5,523 nt of DNA from JADDRA01 sp038233555 (GCA_038233555.1 JBBSLT010000161.1:1-5523); one strand, 5' to 3'; shown: positions 1-5,523, counted from the first letter of the stretch. The notes: generated by a model not told the origin, from the sequence alone. Translations and numbers: made by a program.

Positions 1-240
1 ACGCTCGCCCGCGCCGGCCACACCATCGAACAGGTCTTCATGGGCGACGGTGACGATGGCAAAGGAGAGTTCGCCATCGAGGTCTCCTACGAGGGCAGCG
101 TGGCGCTCGACGAGCGCATCCTGGCTGACGGCTCGGTCCTCGACGAGCAGTTCGGCGGCATCGGCGGCTGGATCGCCTCCACGTTGGTGCGCCTGGGCGA
201 CCTCAGCTTCGAGTTCCTCCCCCCCGAGGACGACCGGTAG
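1..240 (+). CDS. C-terminal 79 residues of an unrecognised protein (5' truncated)
   Basis: The frame is open from the first base to a TAG at 238-240, so the gene begins upstream of the window. There is an internal ATG at 40, but no ribosome binding site precedes it and the open frame continues upstream, so it is probably not the start. The visible tail is acidic and hydrophilic, with a run of aspartate, glycine and lysine around VFMGDGDDGKGEF. After it come an apparent beta-strand (FAIEVSYEG), a glycine-rich GGIGGW stretch, an amphipathic segment (IASTLVRLGDL) and an acidic end, PPEDDR. There is no membrane segment or recognisable catalytic motif. The codon pattern, with G or C at nearly every third position, matches the larger genes here, which supports real coding. 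I do not recognise the family. It ends 44 bp before the toxin-antitoxin pair and has no obvious terminator after it. Confidence 0.7.
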   Translation, partial: TLARAGHTIEQVFMGDGDDGKGEFAIEVSYEGSVALDERILADGSVLDEQFGGIGGWIASTLVRLGDLSFEFLPPEDDR

Positions 241-269
241 GGCTCATCGCTTGGGATCTGCGACAGGTT

Positions 270-283
270 GCTACAATCGTAGC
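270..283. promoter_or_regulatory. Operator-like inverted repeat at the toxin-antitoxin promoter
   Basis: GCTAC at 270-274 and GTAGC at 279-283 are perfect inverted arms separated by AATC. The repeat covers the -10-like hexamer at 272-277 and ends one base before the antitoxin ATG. Type II antitoxins commonly bind a palindrome over their own promoter to repress it, so this is the natural candidate operator. The arms are only 5 bp, so chance is not excluded. Confidence 0.4.
272..277 (+). promoter_or_regulatory. Candidate -10 element of the toxin-antitoxin operon
   Basis: TACAAT at 272-277 differs from the TATAAT consensus at one base. It ends 7 bp before the ATG at 285, which would place the transcription start at or next to the A of the start codon and give a leaderless mRNA. 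No Shine-Dalgarno lies before the ATG. No convincing -35 is seen: TTGGGA at 251-256 would leave only a 15-bp spacer. Confidence 0.45.
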
Positions 284-284
284 C

Positions 285-536
285 ATGCCATCTGTGGCCT
301 CTCGTGAATTACGAAATAGCACCCGGCAGGTCCTCGACAGGATCATGGGCGGTGAGACGCTGACCGTCACCGTGAACGGTCGTCCGGTTGCCCTCCTGTC
401 CCCCGCCCGCCACCGCCCGGCATGGATCAGTCGAGCCGAGTTCGTGCGCAGGGTCGTCGACCATCAGGCCGACCCTGCCCTGCGGCGCGAGCTTCGTGAC
501 CTGGCTCCCGGCTCCACCGACGACCTGCCCCTCTGA
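285..536 (+). CDS. Type II antitoxin, Phd/YefM-like (partner of VapC-like toxin)
   Basis: This 83-residue protein is the probable antitoxin, which would bind and neutralise the PIN toxin encoded next to it and repress their shared promoter. The N-terminal half (about residues 3-40) has the Phd/YefM DNA-binding pattern: SVASRELRNSTRQVLDRI, then GGETLTVTVNGRPVALLSP, in which the V-NGRPVA-L-P strand is typical. The C-terminal half (about 45-83) is charged and likely disordered until it wraps the toxin, and it ends STDDLPL, as in many actinobacterial VapB-type antitoxins. The length is normal for the family. ATG 285 is chosen because the conserved domain begins at once after it. Codon 9 is the rare leucine codon TTA, and codons 3-12 are more AT-rich than the rest of the window, which may hint at transfer. 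The toxin gene starts 8 bp after the stop. The family is well supported; the exact partner specificity is inferred from the context. Confidence 0.88.
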   Translation: MPSVASRELRNSTRQVLDRIMGGETLTVTVNGRPVALLSPARHRPAWISRAEFVRRVVDHQADPALRRELRDLAPGSTDDLPL

Positions 537-544
537 CGGCTTCG

Positions 545-934
545 GTGGCATCTCGTGGTCTGGCCGACACCACCGTCTTCATCGCCCGTGAGTCCGGTCG
601 GCCTCTTGCCGTGGATGCGCTCCCCGAGGAGCTGAGCGTGTCGATCATCACCATCGGCGAGCTACGAGCCGGGGTTCTGGCCACCGACGACCTCGATGCT
701 CGGGAACGACGGTTGGCCACCCTGACCCACGCCCTGGCCATGGAACCAGTGCCCATCGACGACGAAACTGCCCAGGCCTGGGCCAAGCTCCGGGTCGTAC
801 TGCGGAACAACGGGCAACGGATGCCCCTCAACGATTCATGGATCGCCGCCACCGCCTGGTCCCGGCGTCTGCCTGTGGTCACCCAGGATCACGACTACGT
901 CGAGATCCCCGGTCTCGACGTCATCAAGGTCTGA
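545..934 (+). CDS. vapC: VapC-like PIN-domain ribonuclease toxin
   Basis: This 129-residue protein is a PIN-domain endoribonuclease of the VapC type, expected to cleave RNA using Mg2+ or Mn2+ when it is free of its antitoxin. The acidic residues expected of the active site are all present: D8 in LADTTVFIA, E39 in ITIGELRAG, D97 in LNDSWIAATA, and D115/D117 in VVTQDHDY. The end, IPGLDVIKV, is also typical of actinobacterial VapC proteins. Nothing is missing, so the toxin is probably active. The start is GTG 545, 8 bp after the antitoxin stop, with no Shine-Dalgarno, so its translation probably depends on ribosomes finishing the antitoxin. No ATG or further GTG lies between the antitoxin stop and the DTT motif in this frame. 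The natural RNA target cannot be read from the sequence. The gene converges on the kinase gene downstream. Confidence 0.92.
   Translation: MASRGLADTTVFIARESGRPLAVDALPEELSVSIITIGELRAGVLATDDLDARERRLATLTHALAMEPVPIDDETAQAWAKLRVVLRNNGQRMPLNDSWIAATAWSRRLPVVTQDHDYVEIPGLDVIKV
901..917 (+). repeat. Short inverted repeat (possible hairpin) near the toxin 3' end
   Basis: CGAGATC at 901-907 can pair with GGTCTCG at 911-917 around a CCC loop, giving seven pairs, one of them G-U. It lies inside the last codons of the toxin and is not followed by a T-run, so a terminator role is only a guess. Confidence 0.3.
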
Positions 935-969
935 CCTTTCAATCGCAGGAGACTCGCCATCTCAAGCAT

Positions 970-984
970 GCTCATCCCATGAGC
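970..984. repeat. Perfect inverted repeat over the kinase stop codon
   Basis: GCTCAT at 970-975 and ATGAGC at 979-984 are exact inverted arms around a 3-base loop. The repeat spans the TGA of the minus-strand kinase gene (972-974) and sits at the convergent junction with the toxin gene. It could fold in RNA from either strand. With a 6-bp stem and no T-tract on either side it is a poor intrinsic terminator. The repeat is certain; its function is not. Confidence 0.4.
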
Positions 985-1964
985 GGAGCGACCAGGTCGG
1001 CCAGCGAGGTCTCGGGACGAGCGCCCACGTGGCTGATCACCTCCGCCGCCGCCATCGCCCCCAGCCGGCCACAGATGGCGGGGTCGAGGCCGCGGACGAG
1101 GCCGTGGAGGAAGCCGGCGGCGTAGAGGTCGCCGGCGCCGGTGGTGTCAACCACCTGGGCCGCCGGCAGCGCCTCGACGTCGTGGCGCTGCCCGTGGGCG
1201 ACCACCGTTGAGCCGGCTGCGCCCCGGGTCATCACCACCAGCGGGCAGCATCGCTCGACCTCGGTCAACGCCGCCTCGGGGTCGTCGGTCCCGCTCAGCA
1301 GGCAGAGCTCGTCCTCGTTGGCGAAGAGGATATCGGCTCCGAATTCGACCAGCCGGAGGAACTCATCGCGGAACCGCTCGACGCAGAACGAGTCGGAGAG
1401 CGACACCGCCACCCGCCGGCCGGCCCCGTGGGCCACGGCTGTCGCCTTCTCGAAGGCCTCCCGGGCCGGGGCCCGGTCGAACAGGTAACCCTCCAGGTAG
1501 GTGACCTGCGCCCCGGCAACCAGCTCGTCATCCACGTCGTCGGGCCTCAGCTCGCTGGCCGCCCCCAACAGGGTGCTCATGGTGCGCTGAGCGTCGGAGG
1601 TGACCACGATGAGGGAGCGACCGGTGGGGCTGGTGACCGAGCCGGCGGGAGGCGGGTCGAAGCCGACGCCGGCGGCCCGCAGGTCGTGGGTGAAGACCTC
1701 GCCGAGCTGGTCGCCGGCCACCCGTCCGATGAAGGCTGATCGGGTCCCCAGTGAGGCCAACCCGGCCATGGTGTTGGCCGCCGAGCCGCCCGAGACCTCC
1801 ACTGCCGGTCCCATGGCCCGGTACAGCCGCTCGGCCCCTTCGGCGTCGACCAGCGCCATCGACCCCTTGACCAAGCCGTGGTCGGCCAGGAAGGCGTCGT
1901 CGGCCGAGGCGATGACGTCCACCAGGGCATTACCGATCCCGACCACGTCGCATCCAGTCTCCAT
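972..1964 (-). CDS. PfkB-family carbohydrate/nucleoside kinase, adenosine-kinase-like
   Basis: This 330-residue protein belongs to the ribokinase/PfkB fold and would move the ATP gamma-phosphate onto a sugar or nucleoside hydroxyl in the cytosol. Visible motifs are the N-terminal strand DVVGIGNALVDVIA (6-19), the first PfkB signature around SGGSAANTMAGLASLG (58-73), LEGYLFDR (157-164), SLSDSFCVERFRDEF (188-202), the NEDE metal/phosphate motif (216-219), and the second signature DTTGAGDLYAAGF (273-285) with the anion-hole GAGD and catalytic base D279. Length and motifs are complete. The LSDSFCVERFRDEF stretch and the overall order match bacterial proteins annotated as adenosine kinase, which would salvage adenosine to AMP. 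Substrate assignment within PfkB is unreliable, and ribokinase- or inosine/guanosine-kinase-like activity remains possible. ATG at 1964 has no Shine-Dalgarno, but a TANNNT hexamer lies 7 bp upstream. The gene is divergent from pepN, with only 32 bp between the starts. Confidence 0.93.
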   Translation of the reverse strand: METGCDVVGIGNALVDVIASADDAFLADHGLVKGSMALVDAEGAERLYRAMGPAVEVSGGSAANTMAGLASLGTRSAFIGRVAGDQLGEVFTHDLRAAGVGFDPPPAGSVTSPTGRSLIVVTSDAQRTMSTLLGAASELRPDDVDDELVAGAQVTYLEGYLFDRAPAREAFEKATAVAHGAGRRVAVSLSDSFCVERFRDEFLRLVEFGADILFANEDELCLLSGTDDPEAALTEVERCCPLVVMTRGAAGSTVVAHGQRHDVEALPAAQVVDTTGAGDLYAAGFLHGLVRGLDPAICGRLGAMAAAEVISHVGARPETSLADLVAPLMG

Positions 1965-1971
1965 GGGCCCG

Positions 1972-1977
1972 AAGGTA
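1972..1977 (-). promoter_or_regulatory. Candidate -10 element of the kinase gene (leaderless)
   Basis: On the minus strand the hexamer reads TACCTT, fitting the TANNNT form of actinobacterial -10 elements. It ends 7 bp before the kinase ATG, so transcription would begin at the start codon. A -35 at normal spacing would fall at about 1995-2000, over the pepN start, and no good match is present there. Confidence 0.35.
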
Positions 1978-1984
1978 CTGCCGG

Positions 1985-1990
1985 TAGCAT
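1985..1990 (+). promoter_or_regulatory. Candidate -10 element of pepN (leaderless)
   Basis: TAGCAT fits TANNNT and ends 6 bp before the pepN GTG at 1997, which would give a leaderless mRNA. A -35 at 17-bp spacing would fall at about 1962-1967, over the start codon of the divergent kinase, and shows no consensus match. Only 7 bp separate it from the kinase -10 candidate, so the two promoters would compete for polymerase. Confidence 0.35.
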
Positions 1991-1996
1991 CCCGAG

Positions 1997-4558
1997 GTGG
2001 ACGACGCCAGCACCGACGCCTTCCGCCTGCCCCGCAGCGTGGTGCCCCGGCGCTACCAGTTGCACATCGAGCCCGACCTGGCCACCGTCAGCTTCTACGG
2101 CACCGCCACCATCGCCGTCGACATCGTCGAGGCTGTGCACGAGATCGTCTGCAACGCCGCCGACCTCGAGATCGACGGGGCCTGGGTGGTCGGTCTCGAC
2201 GGCACCCGCATCGAGGCCGAGCCCCGCCTCGACCCGGACGCCGAGCGCCTGACCCTGGCCCTGGTCTCTACCGCCTGCCCGGGTGCCTGGACCTTGCACG
2301 TCGGATTTCGGGGCATCCTCAACGACAAGCTGGCCGGCTTCTACCGCAGCGTCTACACCGACGGCGACGGTGTCGAGCAGGTGATCGCCACCACCCAGAT
2401 GGAGGCCACCGACGCCCGCCGGGTCTTCCCGTGCTGGGACGAGCCCGACCGTAAGGCCGTGTTCTCCGTGACCTTGGTGGTAGCCGAAGGCCTGTTGGCG
2501 GTGAGCAACGGCGGCGTGGTGAGCGAGACCCCCACCGATGACGGGCGGGTGGCGGTTCGCTTCGCCGACACCGTTCCCATGAGCACCTACCTGGTGGCCC
2601 TGGTGGTGGGCCCCCTGGAGGCGACCGAGCCCGTCGACGTCGACGGCGTGGCGCTGCGGGTGGTCCATGTCCCCGGCAAGGCCCATCTCGCCCCCTTCGC
2701 CCTGGAGGTGGGGGCGTTCTGCCTGCGGTACTTCGCCGACTACTACGCCATCGCCTACCCCGGCGACAAGTGCGACCTCATCGCCCTGCCCGACTTCGCC
2801 TTCGGCGCCATGGAGAACCTGGGCGCCATCACCTTCCGGGAGCAGGTGCTTCTGGTCGATCCCGAGGCCGTCGCCCAGGCCGAGTTGCAGCGAGTGGCCG
2901 ACGTGGTGGCCCACGAGCTGGCTCACATGTGGTTCGGCGACCTGGTGACCATGAAGTGGTGGAACGGCCTGTGGCTCAACGAGGCCTTCGCCACGTTCAT
3001 GGAGGTGGCCGCAGTCGACGCCTTCCGCCCCGAGTGGCGGCGCTGGGACTCCTTTACCACCGAGCGGGCCGCCGCCTTCGCCGTCGACTCCCTCGCCAGT
3101 ACCCGCCCCGTCGAGTACCCCGTGCGCTCGCCGGAGGAGGCCGGGGGCATGTTCGACGTCCTCACCTACCAGAAGGGGGCGTCGGTCCTGCGCATGCTCG
3201 AGCAGTACCTGGGCACCGAAGGGTTCCGCTCCGGCATCCGCGGCTACCTCGCAGCCCACGCCTACGCCAACGCCGAGACCACCGACCTGTGGGACGCCAT
3301 CGAGGAGGCCACCGGCGAACCGGTGCGGCGCATCATGGACGCCTGGATCTTCCAAGGGGGCTATCCCTTGATCGGGGTCGAGGAGGGCGATGGGAACACG
3401 GTGCGCCTCGGCCAGCGCCGCTTCGCCTACGCCGGGGCCTCCGGTGACGCCTCGGGGGCGGCCACCTGGCCGGTGCCGGCGCTGGTGCGCTCGGGCGAGG
3501 CCCCGCCGCAGCGGGTGCTGGTGGAGGACGAACCGGTGGTGCAGCCCAGCGCCGGGTCGCCGGTGGTGGTCAACGCCGGCGGTCACGGCTTCTACCGGGT
3601 GCGGTACGCGCCGGAGCTGCTGGCCTCGCTGCGCCAGTCGCTCGACCGTCTGGTGCCAGTGGAGCGGGCCCTGCTGGTCGACGACGCCTGGGCCGCCGTC
3701 CTGGCCGGCGACACTCCGGCCTCCACCTTCCTGGAGCTGGCCGGGGGCTTCGACGGCGAACGCACCCCCACGGTGTGGGCCACGCTCACCGCCGCAGTGG
3801 GGGTCCTCGACCATGTCCTCGACGGCCAACCCCGGGCCCTGCTCCAGGGCTGGGTACGCCGCCTCAGCGCCCCGGGGCTGGCCGAGGTGGGTTGGGAGGC
3901 CGCCGCCTCCGACAGCGAGCTCATCCGCCAGACCAGAGGCCAGCTCATCACCGCCGACGGCGTCCTCGGCAACGACACTGAGGTCCAGACTCGGGCCCGC
4001 TCTGTACACGACGCCGTGCTCGCCGGCTCGGCTCCGGTCGATCCCGACGTAGCCGCGGCGGTGCTGGCGGTGGTGGCCTCGACCGGCACAGCCGACGACT
4101 ACGCCTCGGTCCTGGAGCGCTCCCGGACCTCGCCCTCACCCCAGGAGTCTCTGCGCTACCTCTACGCCCTGGTGCGCTTCCCCGACCCCGCCCTGGCCGA
4201 GCGCACGCTGGCCATGACCCTCACCGACGACATCCGCTCCCAGAACGCCCCCTTCGTCATCGGGCGACTGCTGGCCAACCGCTACGTGGGGGCGCTGGCC
4301 TGGGCCTTCGTGGAGGATCACTGGGATGCCATCAACGCCCGCTTCCCCGACAACACCATCTCTACCATGCTCAGTGGCATCACGGCGCTGTCCAGGCCCG
4401 AGCTGGCCGAGCAGGTGGAAGCCTTCCTCGATGACCACCCCGTGCCCCAAGGCGCGCTGACTGTAACCCAGTACCGCGAGCGCCTCCGGGTGAACGTGGC
4501 TCTCCGGGCCCGGGAGGCCGGACCCGTGGCCAGGTGGTTAGGCAACTGGTCCGCTTGA
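1997..4558 (+). CDS. pepN: Aminopeptidase N, M1 family zinc metallopeptidase
   Basis: This 853-residue cytosolic enzyme would remove N-terminal amino acids from peptides in late protein turnover. It is complete. The N-terminal beta-domain covers about 15-205 and contains TTQMEATDARRVFPCWDEP (132-150). The catalytic thermolysin-like domain (about 206-455) holds the exopeptidase motif GAMEN (270-274), the zinc site HELAH (306-310) with the third ligand E329 in WLNEAF, exactly the HEXXH-x18-E spacing, and the transition-state tyrosine Y391 in TYQKG. A small beta-domain follows, and then an alpha-helical C-terminal domain of the ERAP1-C type (about 530-850). Length and order match the actinobacterial PepN type. 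There is no signal peptide or membrane segment. The start is GTG 1997, chosen because conserved sequence begins soon after it (LPRSVVPRRYQLHIEPDL) and the divergent kinase starts only 32 bp upstream. No Shine-Dalgarno is seen. Codon 848 is a rare TTA. The phosphoesterase gene overlaps its stop codon, suggesting an operon. Confidence 0.97.
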   Translation: MDDASTDAFRLPRSVVPRRYQLHIEPDLATVSFYGTATIAVDIVEAVHEIVCNAADLEIDGAWVVGLDGTRIEAEPRLDPDAERLTLALVSTACPGAWTLHVGFRGILNDKLAGFYRSVYTDGDGVEQVIATTQMEATDARRVFPCWDEPDRKAVFSVTLVVAEGLLAVSNGGVVSETPTDDGRVAVRFADTVPMSTYLVALVVGPLEATEPVDVDGVALRVVHVPGKAHLAPFALEVGAFCLRYFADYYAIAYPGDKCDLIALPDFAFGAMENLGAITFREQVLLVDPEAVAQAELQRVADVVAHELAHMWFGDLVTMKWWNGLWLNEAFATFMEVAAVDAFRPEWRRWDSFTTERAAAFAVDSLASTRPVEYPVRSPEEAGGMFDVLTYQKGASVLRMLEQYLGTEGFRSGIRGYLAAHAYANAETTDLWDAIEEATGEPVRRIMDAWIFQGGYPLIGVEEGDGNTVRLGQRRFAYAGASGDASGAATWPVPALVRSGEAPPQRVLVEDEPVVQPSAGSPVVVNAGGHGFYRVRYAPELLASLRQSLDRLVPVERALLVDDAWAAVLAGDTPASTFLELAGGFDGERTPTVWATLTAAVGVLDHVLDGQPRALLQGWVRRLSAPGLAEVGWEAAASDSELIRQTRGQLITADGVLGNDTEVQTRARSVHDAVLAGSAPVDPDVAAAVLAVVASTGTADDYASVLERSRTSPSPQESLRYLYALVRFPDPALAERTLAMTLTDDIRSQNAPFVIGRLLANRYVGALAWAFVEDHWDAINARFPDNTISTMLSGITALSRPELAEQVEAFLDDHPVPQGALTVTQYRERLRVNVALRAREAGPVARWLGNWSA

Positions 4559-5523
4559 GCGCCTCCGACGCCGGGCCCTCGGTGTTCGCCGTGGAGGACA
4601 CCGCCGTGCAGGTGACCTGGGGCGACCTGCCGGCGGGGCCGGTGCGGGTGTGCGCCGGGGAGGCCTCGGTCGAAGTGTCCCACGGGGGCGGCCCCGGCGC
4701 CGTCGTGGTCGACGGGCTGGCCCCCGACACCGAGGTGGACGTGACGGTGGAGCCCGGCGCCGGCCCACCCCAGGCCGTCGCCACGGTGCGCACGCTGGCG
4801 CCGCCTCCGGGGGCAGAGCTGTTCCGCCTGGCCACCGTCAACGACATCCACCTGGGCGACCCCCACTTCGGGCGCTTCCCCAAGGTGGCCCACCCGAGCG
4901 ACGGCGAAGTCCCGCCCCCCGAGCGCTGCCTGGCCGGCGCCGTGTCGGAGCTGGCGGCGTGGGGGGCGCAGCTCATCCTGGCCAAGGGCGACATCACCGA
5001 CCACGGCAGCACCCACGAGTGGAAGACTGCCGCCGCCCTGCTGAGCGGGCCCGGCCTGCCGGTCGAGGTCATCCCCGGCAACCATGACGTGGTCGAAGGC
5101 GCCATCGACCCCACCGACGTCCTGGCCGGCGCCGGCATCAGCTTCAGCTCGGGGGCGCCGTCGATGCTCGAGCTGCCCGGCGTCCGCTTGGTGCTGGCCG
5201 ACACCACCGTGGCCGGGCACAACTCCGGCACCATCGCCGCCAGCACCACCGAGGTGGCCCGCCTGGCCGCCGAGGCCGACGGTCCGGCGCTGGTGGCCAT
5301 GCATCACCATCCTCAGCGTCACCAGCTCATGACCCATCCGCCCCGGGGCATCCCCGGCACCGAGGCCGTCCCCTTCCTCGATGCCCTGGCCGCCGCCAAC
5401 CCCGCCACCCTGGTCATCACCGGCCACAGCCACCGCCACCGGGCGCATCGCTGGGGGCCGTTGGTGGTGGCCGAGGTGGGCTCGCCCCAGGACTTTCCCG
5501 GCACCTGGGCCGGCTACGTCATC
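4555..5523 (+). CDS. Calcineurin-like metallophosphoesterase with N-terminal beta-sandwich-like domain (3' truncated)
   Basis: The frame stays open for 323 codons to the window edge, so the C-terminus is missing. Residues about 90-323 form a calcineurin-like phosphoesterase core with the full run of two-metal ligands: DIH (97-99), GDITD (145-149), GNHD (175-178), the histidine in MHHHP (249-253) and GHSH (290-293). This set resembles class III cyclic-nucleotide phosphodiesterases (CpdA type), but the family acts on many phosphoesters, so the substrate is unknown. Residues about 8-82 (PSVFAVEDTAVQVTW, then VVDGLAPDTEVDVTV) alternate like beta-strands and resemble a fibronectin-III or purple-acid-phosphatase-type N-domain. 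A proline-rich linker (82-86) precedes the core. No signal peptide is seen. TTG 4555 is chosen because it overlaps the pepN stop as TTGA, the usual form of coupled translation. GTG 4534 in the same frame is the alternative and would add seven residues. Neither has a well-spaced Shine-Dalgarno. Confidence 0.88.
   Translation, partial: MSASDAGPSVFAVEDTAVQVTWGDLPAGPVRVCAGEASVEVSHGGGPGAVVVDGLAPDTEVDVTVEPGAGPPQAVATVRTLAPPPGAELFRLATVNDIHLGDPHFGRFPKVAHPSDGEVPPPERCLAGAVSELAAWGAQLILAKGDITDHGSTHEWKTAAALLSGPGLPVEVIPGNHDVVEGAIDPTDVLAGAGISFSSGAPSMLELPGVRLVLADTTVAGHNSGTIAASTTEVARLAAEADGPALVAMHHHPQRHQLMTHPPRGIPGTEAVPFLDALAAANPATLVITGHSHRHRAHRWGPLVVAEVGSPQDFPGTWAGYVI

Noticed and set aside
40..240. ATG at 40 as a true start for the left-hand gene
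   Set aside because: The frame is open back to base 1 with the same codon pattern, and there is no ribosome site or TANNNT hexamer at a useful distance, so the gene most likely begins upstream.
427..882. A 151-codon minus-strand open frame opposite the toxin-antitoxin pair
   Set aside because: It is arginine/serine/alanine-rich with no domain, while the plus strand encodes two recognised families in tandem.
970..984. A strong bidirectional intrinsic terminator at the convergent junction
   Set aside because: The stem is only 6 bp and neither strand has a T-run after it, so it is recorded only as an inverted repeat.
1600..2454. A 284-codon plus-strand open frame crossing the kinase/pepN divergent junction
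   Set aside because: It reads through two well-supported genes in the wrong frame or strand, and the product is arginine/proline/histidine-rich low-complexity sequence.
1577..4009. An 810-codon open frame on the minus strand opposite pepN and the kinase start region
   Set aside because: The plus strand of this stretch encodes a complete M1 aminopeptidase with all catalytic motifs. The antisense protein is glycine/histidine/valine-rich low-complexity sequence, as expected from mirrored GC-rich codons that suppress stops, and it has no recognisable domain.
4318..5448. Long minus-strand open frames (376 and 306 codons) opposite the phosphoesterase
   Set aside because: The plus-strand frame holds the full set of metallophosphoesterase motifs. 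The antisense products are compositionally biased shadows.
1..5523. CRISPR array, tRNA or rRNA gene, riboswitch, insertion sequence or phage remnants
   Set aside because: No regularly spaced repeats, no cloverleaf-like segment, no transposase or integrase motif, and no gap longer than 44 bp between genes that could hold such elements.

Overview
The window is very GC-rich. Its codons favour G or C at the third position, GTG and TTG starts appear next to ATG, and none of the starts has a clear Shine-Dalgarno motif. This fits a high-GC actinomycete. The class Acidimicrobiia is possible, judging from the general look of the proteins, but nothing here proves it. No rRNA, tRNA, CRISPR array, insertion sequence, attachment site or origin was seen.

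Layout from left to right: (1) the last 79 codons of an unrecognised protein (1-240, +). (2) A compact type II toxin-antitoxin pair: a Phd/YefM-type antitoxin (285-536, +) followed 8 bp later by a VapC-like PIN-domain ribonuclease (545-934, +). Its promoter region carries a small inverted repeat over the -10 hexamer. (3) A 37-bp convergent gap, then a PfkB-family sugar/nucleoside kinase of the adenosine-kinase-like type (972-1964, -). (4) A 32-bp divergent gap, then a complete M1-family aminopeptidase N (1997-4558, +). (5) A metallophosphoesterase with an N-terminal beta-sandwich-like extension, overlapping the pepN stop codon and cut by the window edge (4555-5523+, +).

The window is gene-dense and mostly ordinary. 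pepN and the phosphoesterase look translationally coupled and probably form an operon. The kinase is transcribed divergently from them, from a gap so short that the two promoters must overlap. At the starts of the antitoxin, kinase and pepN genes, a TANNNT hexamer ends 6-7 bp before the start codon and no Shine-Dalgarno is present. This is the arrangement expected for leaderless mRNAs. The toxin-antitoxin pair is the only accessory element. I found no evidence of a previously undescribed multi-gene system. The most useful leads are the shared leaderless promoter geometry, the operator-like inverted repeat, and the unusual start and N-terminal domain of the phosphoesterase.
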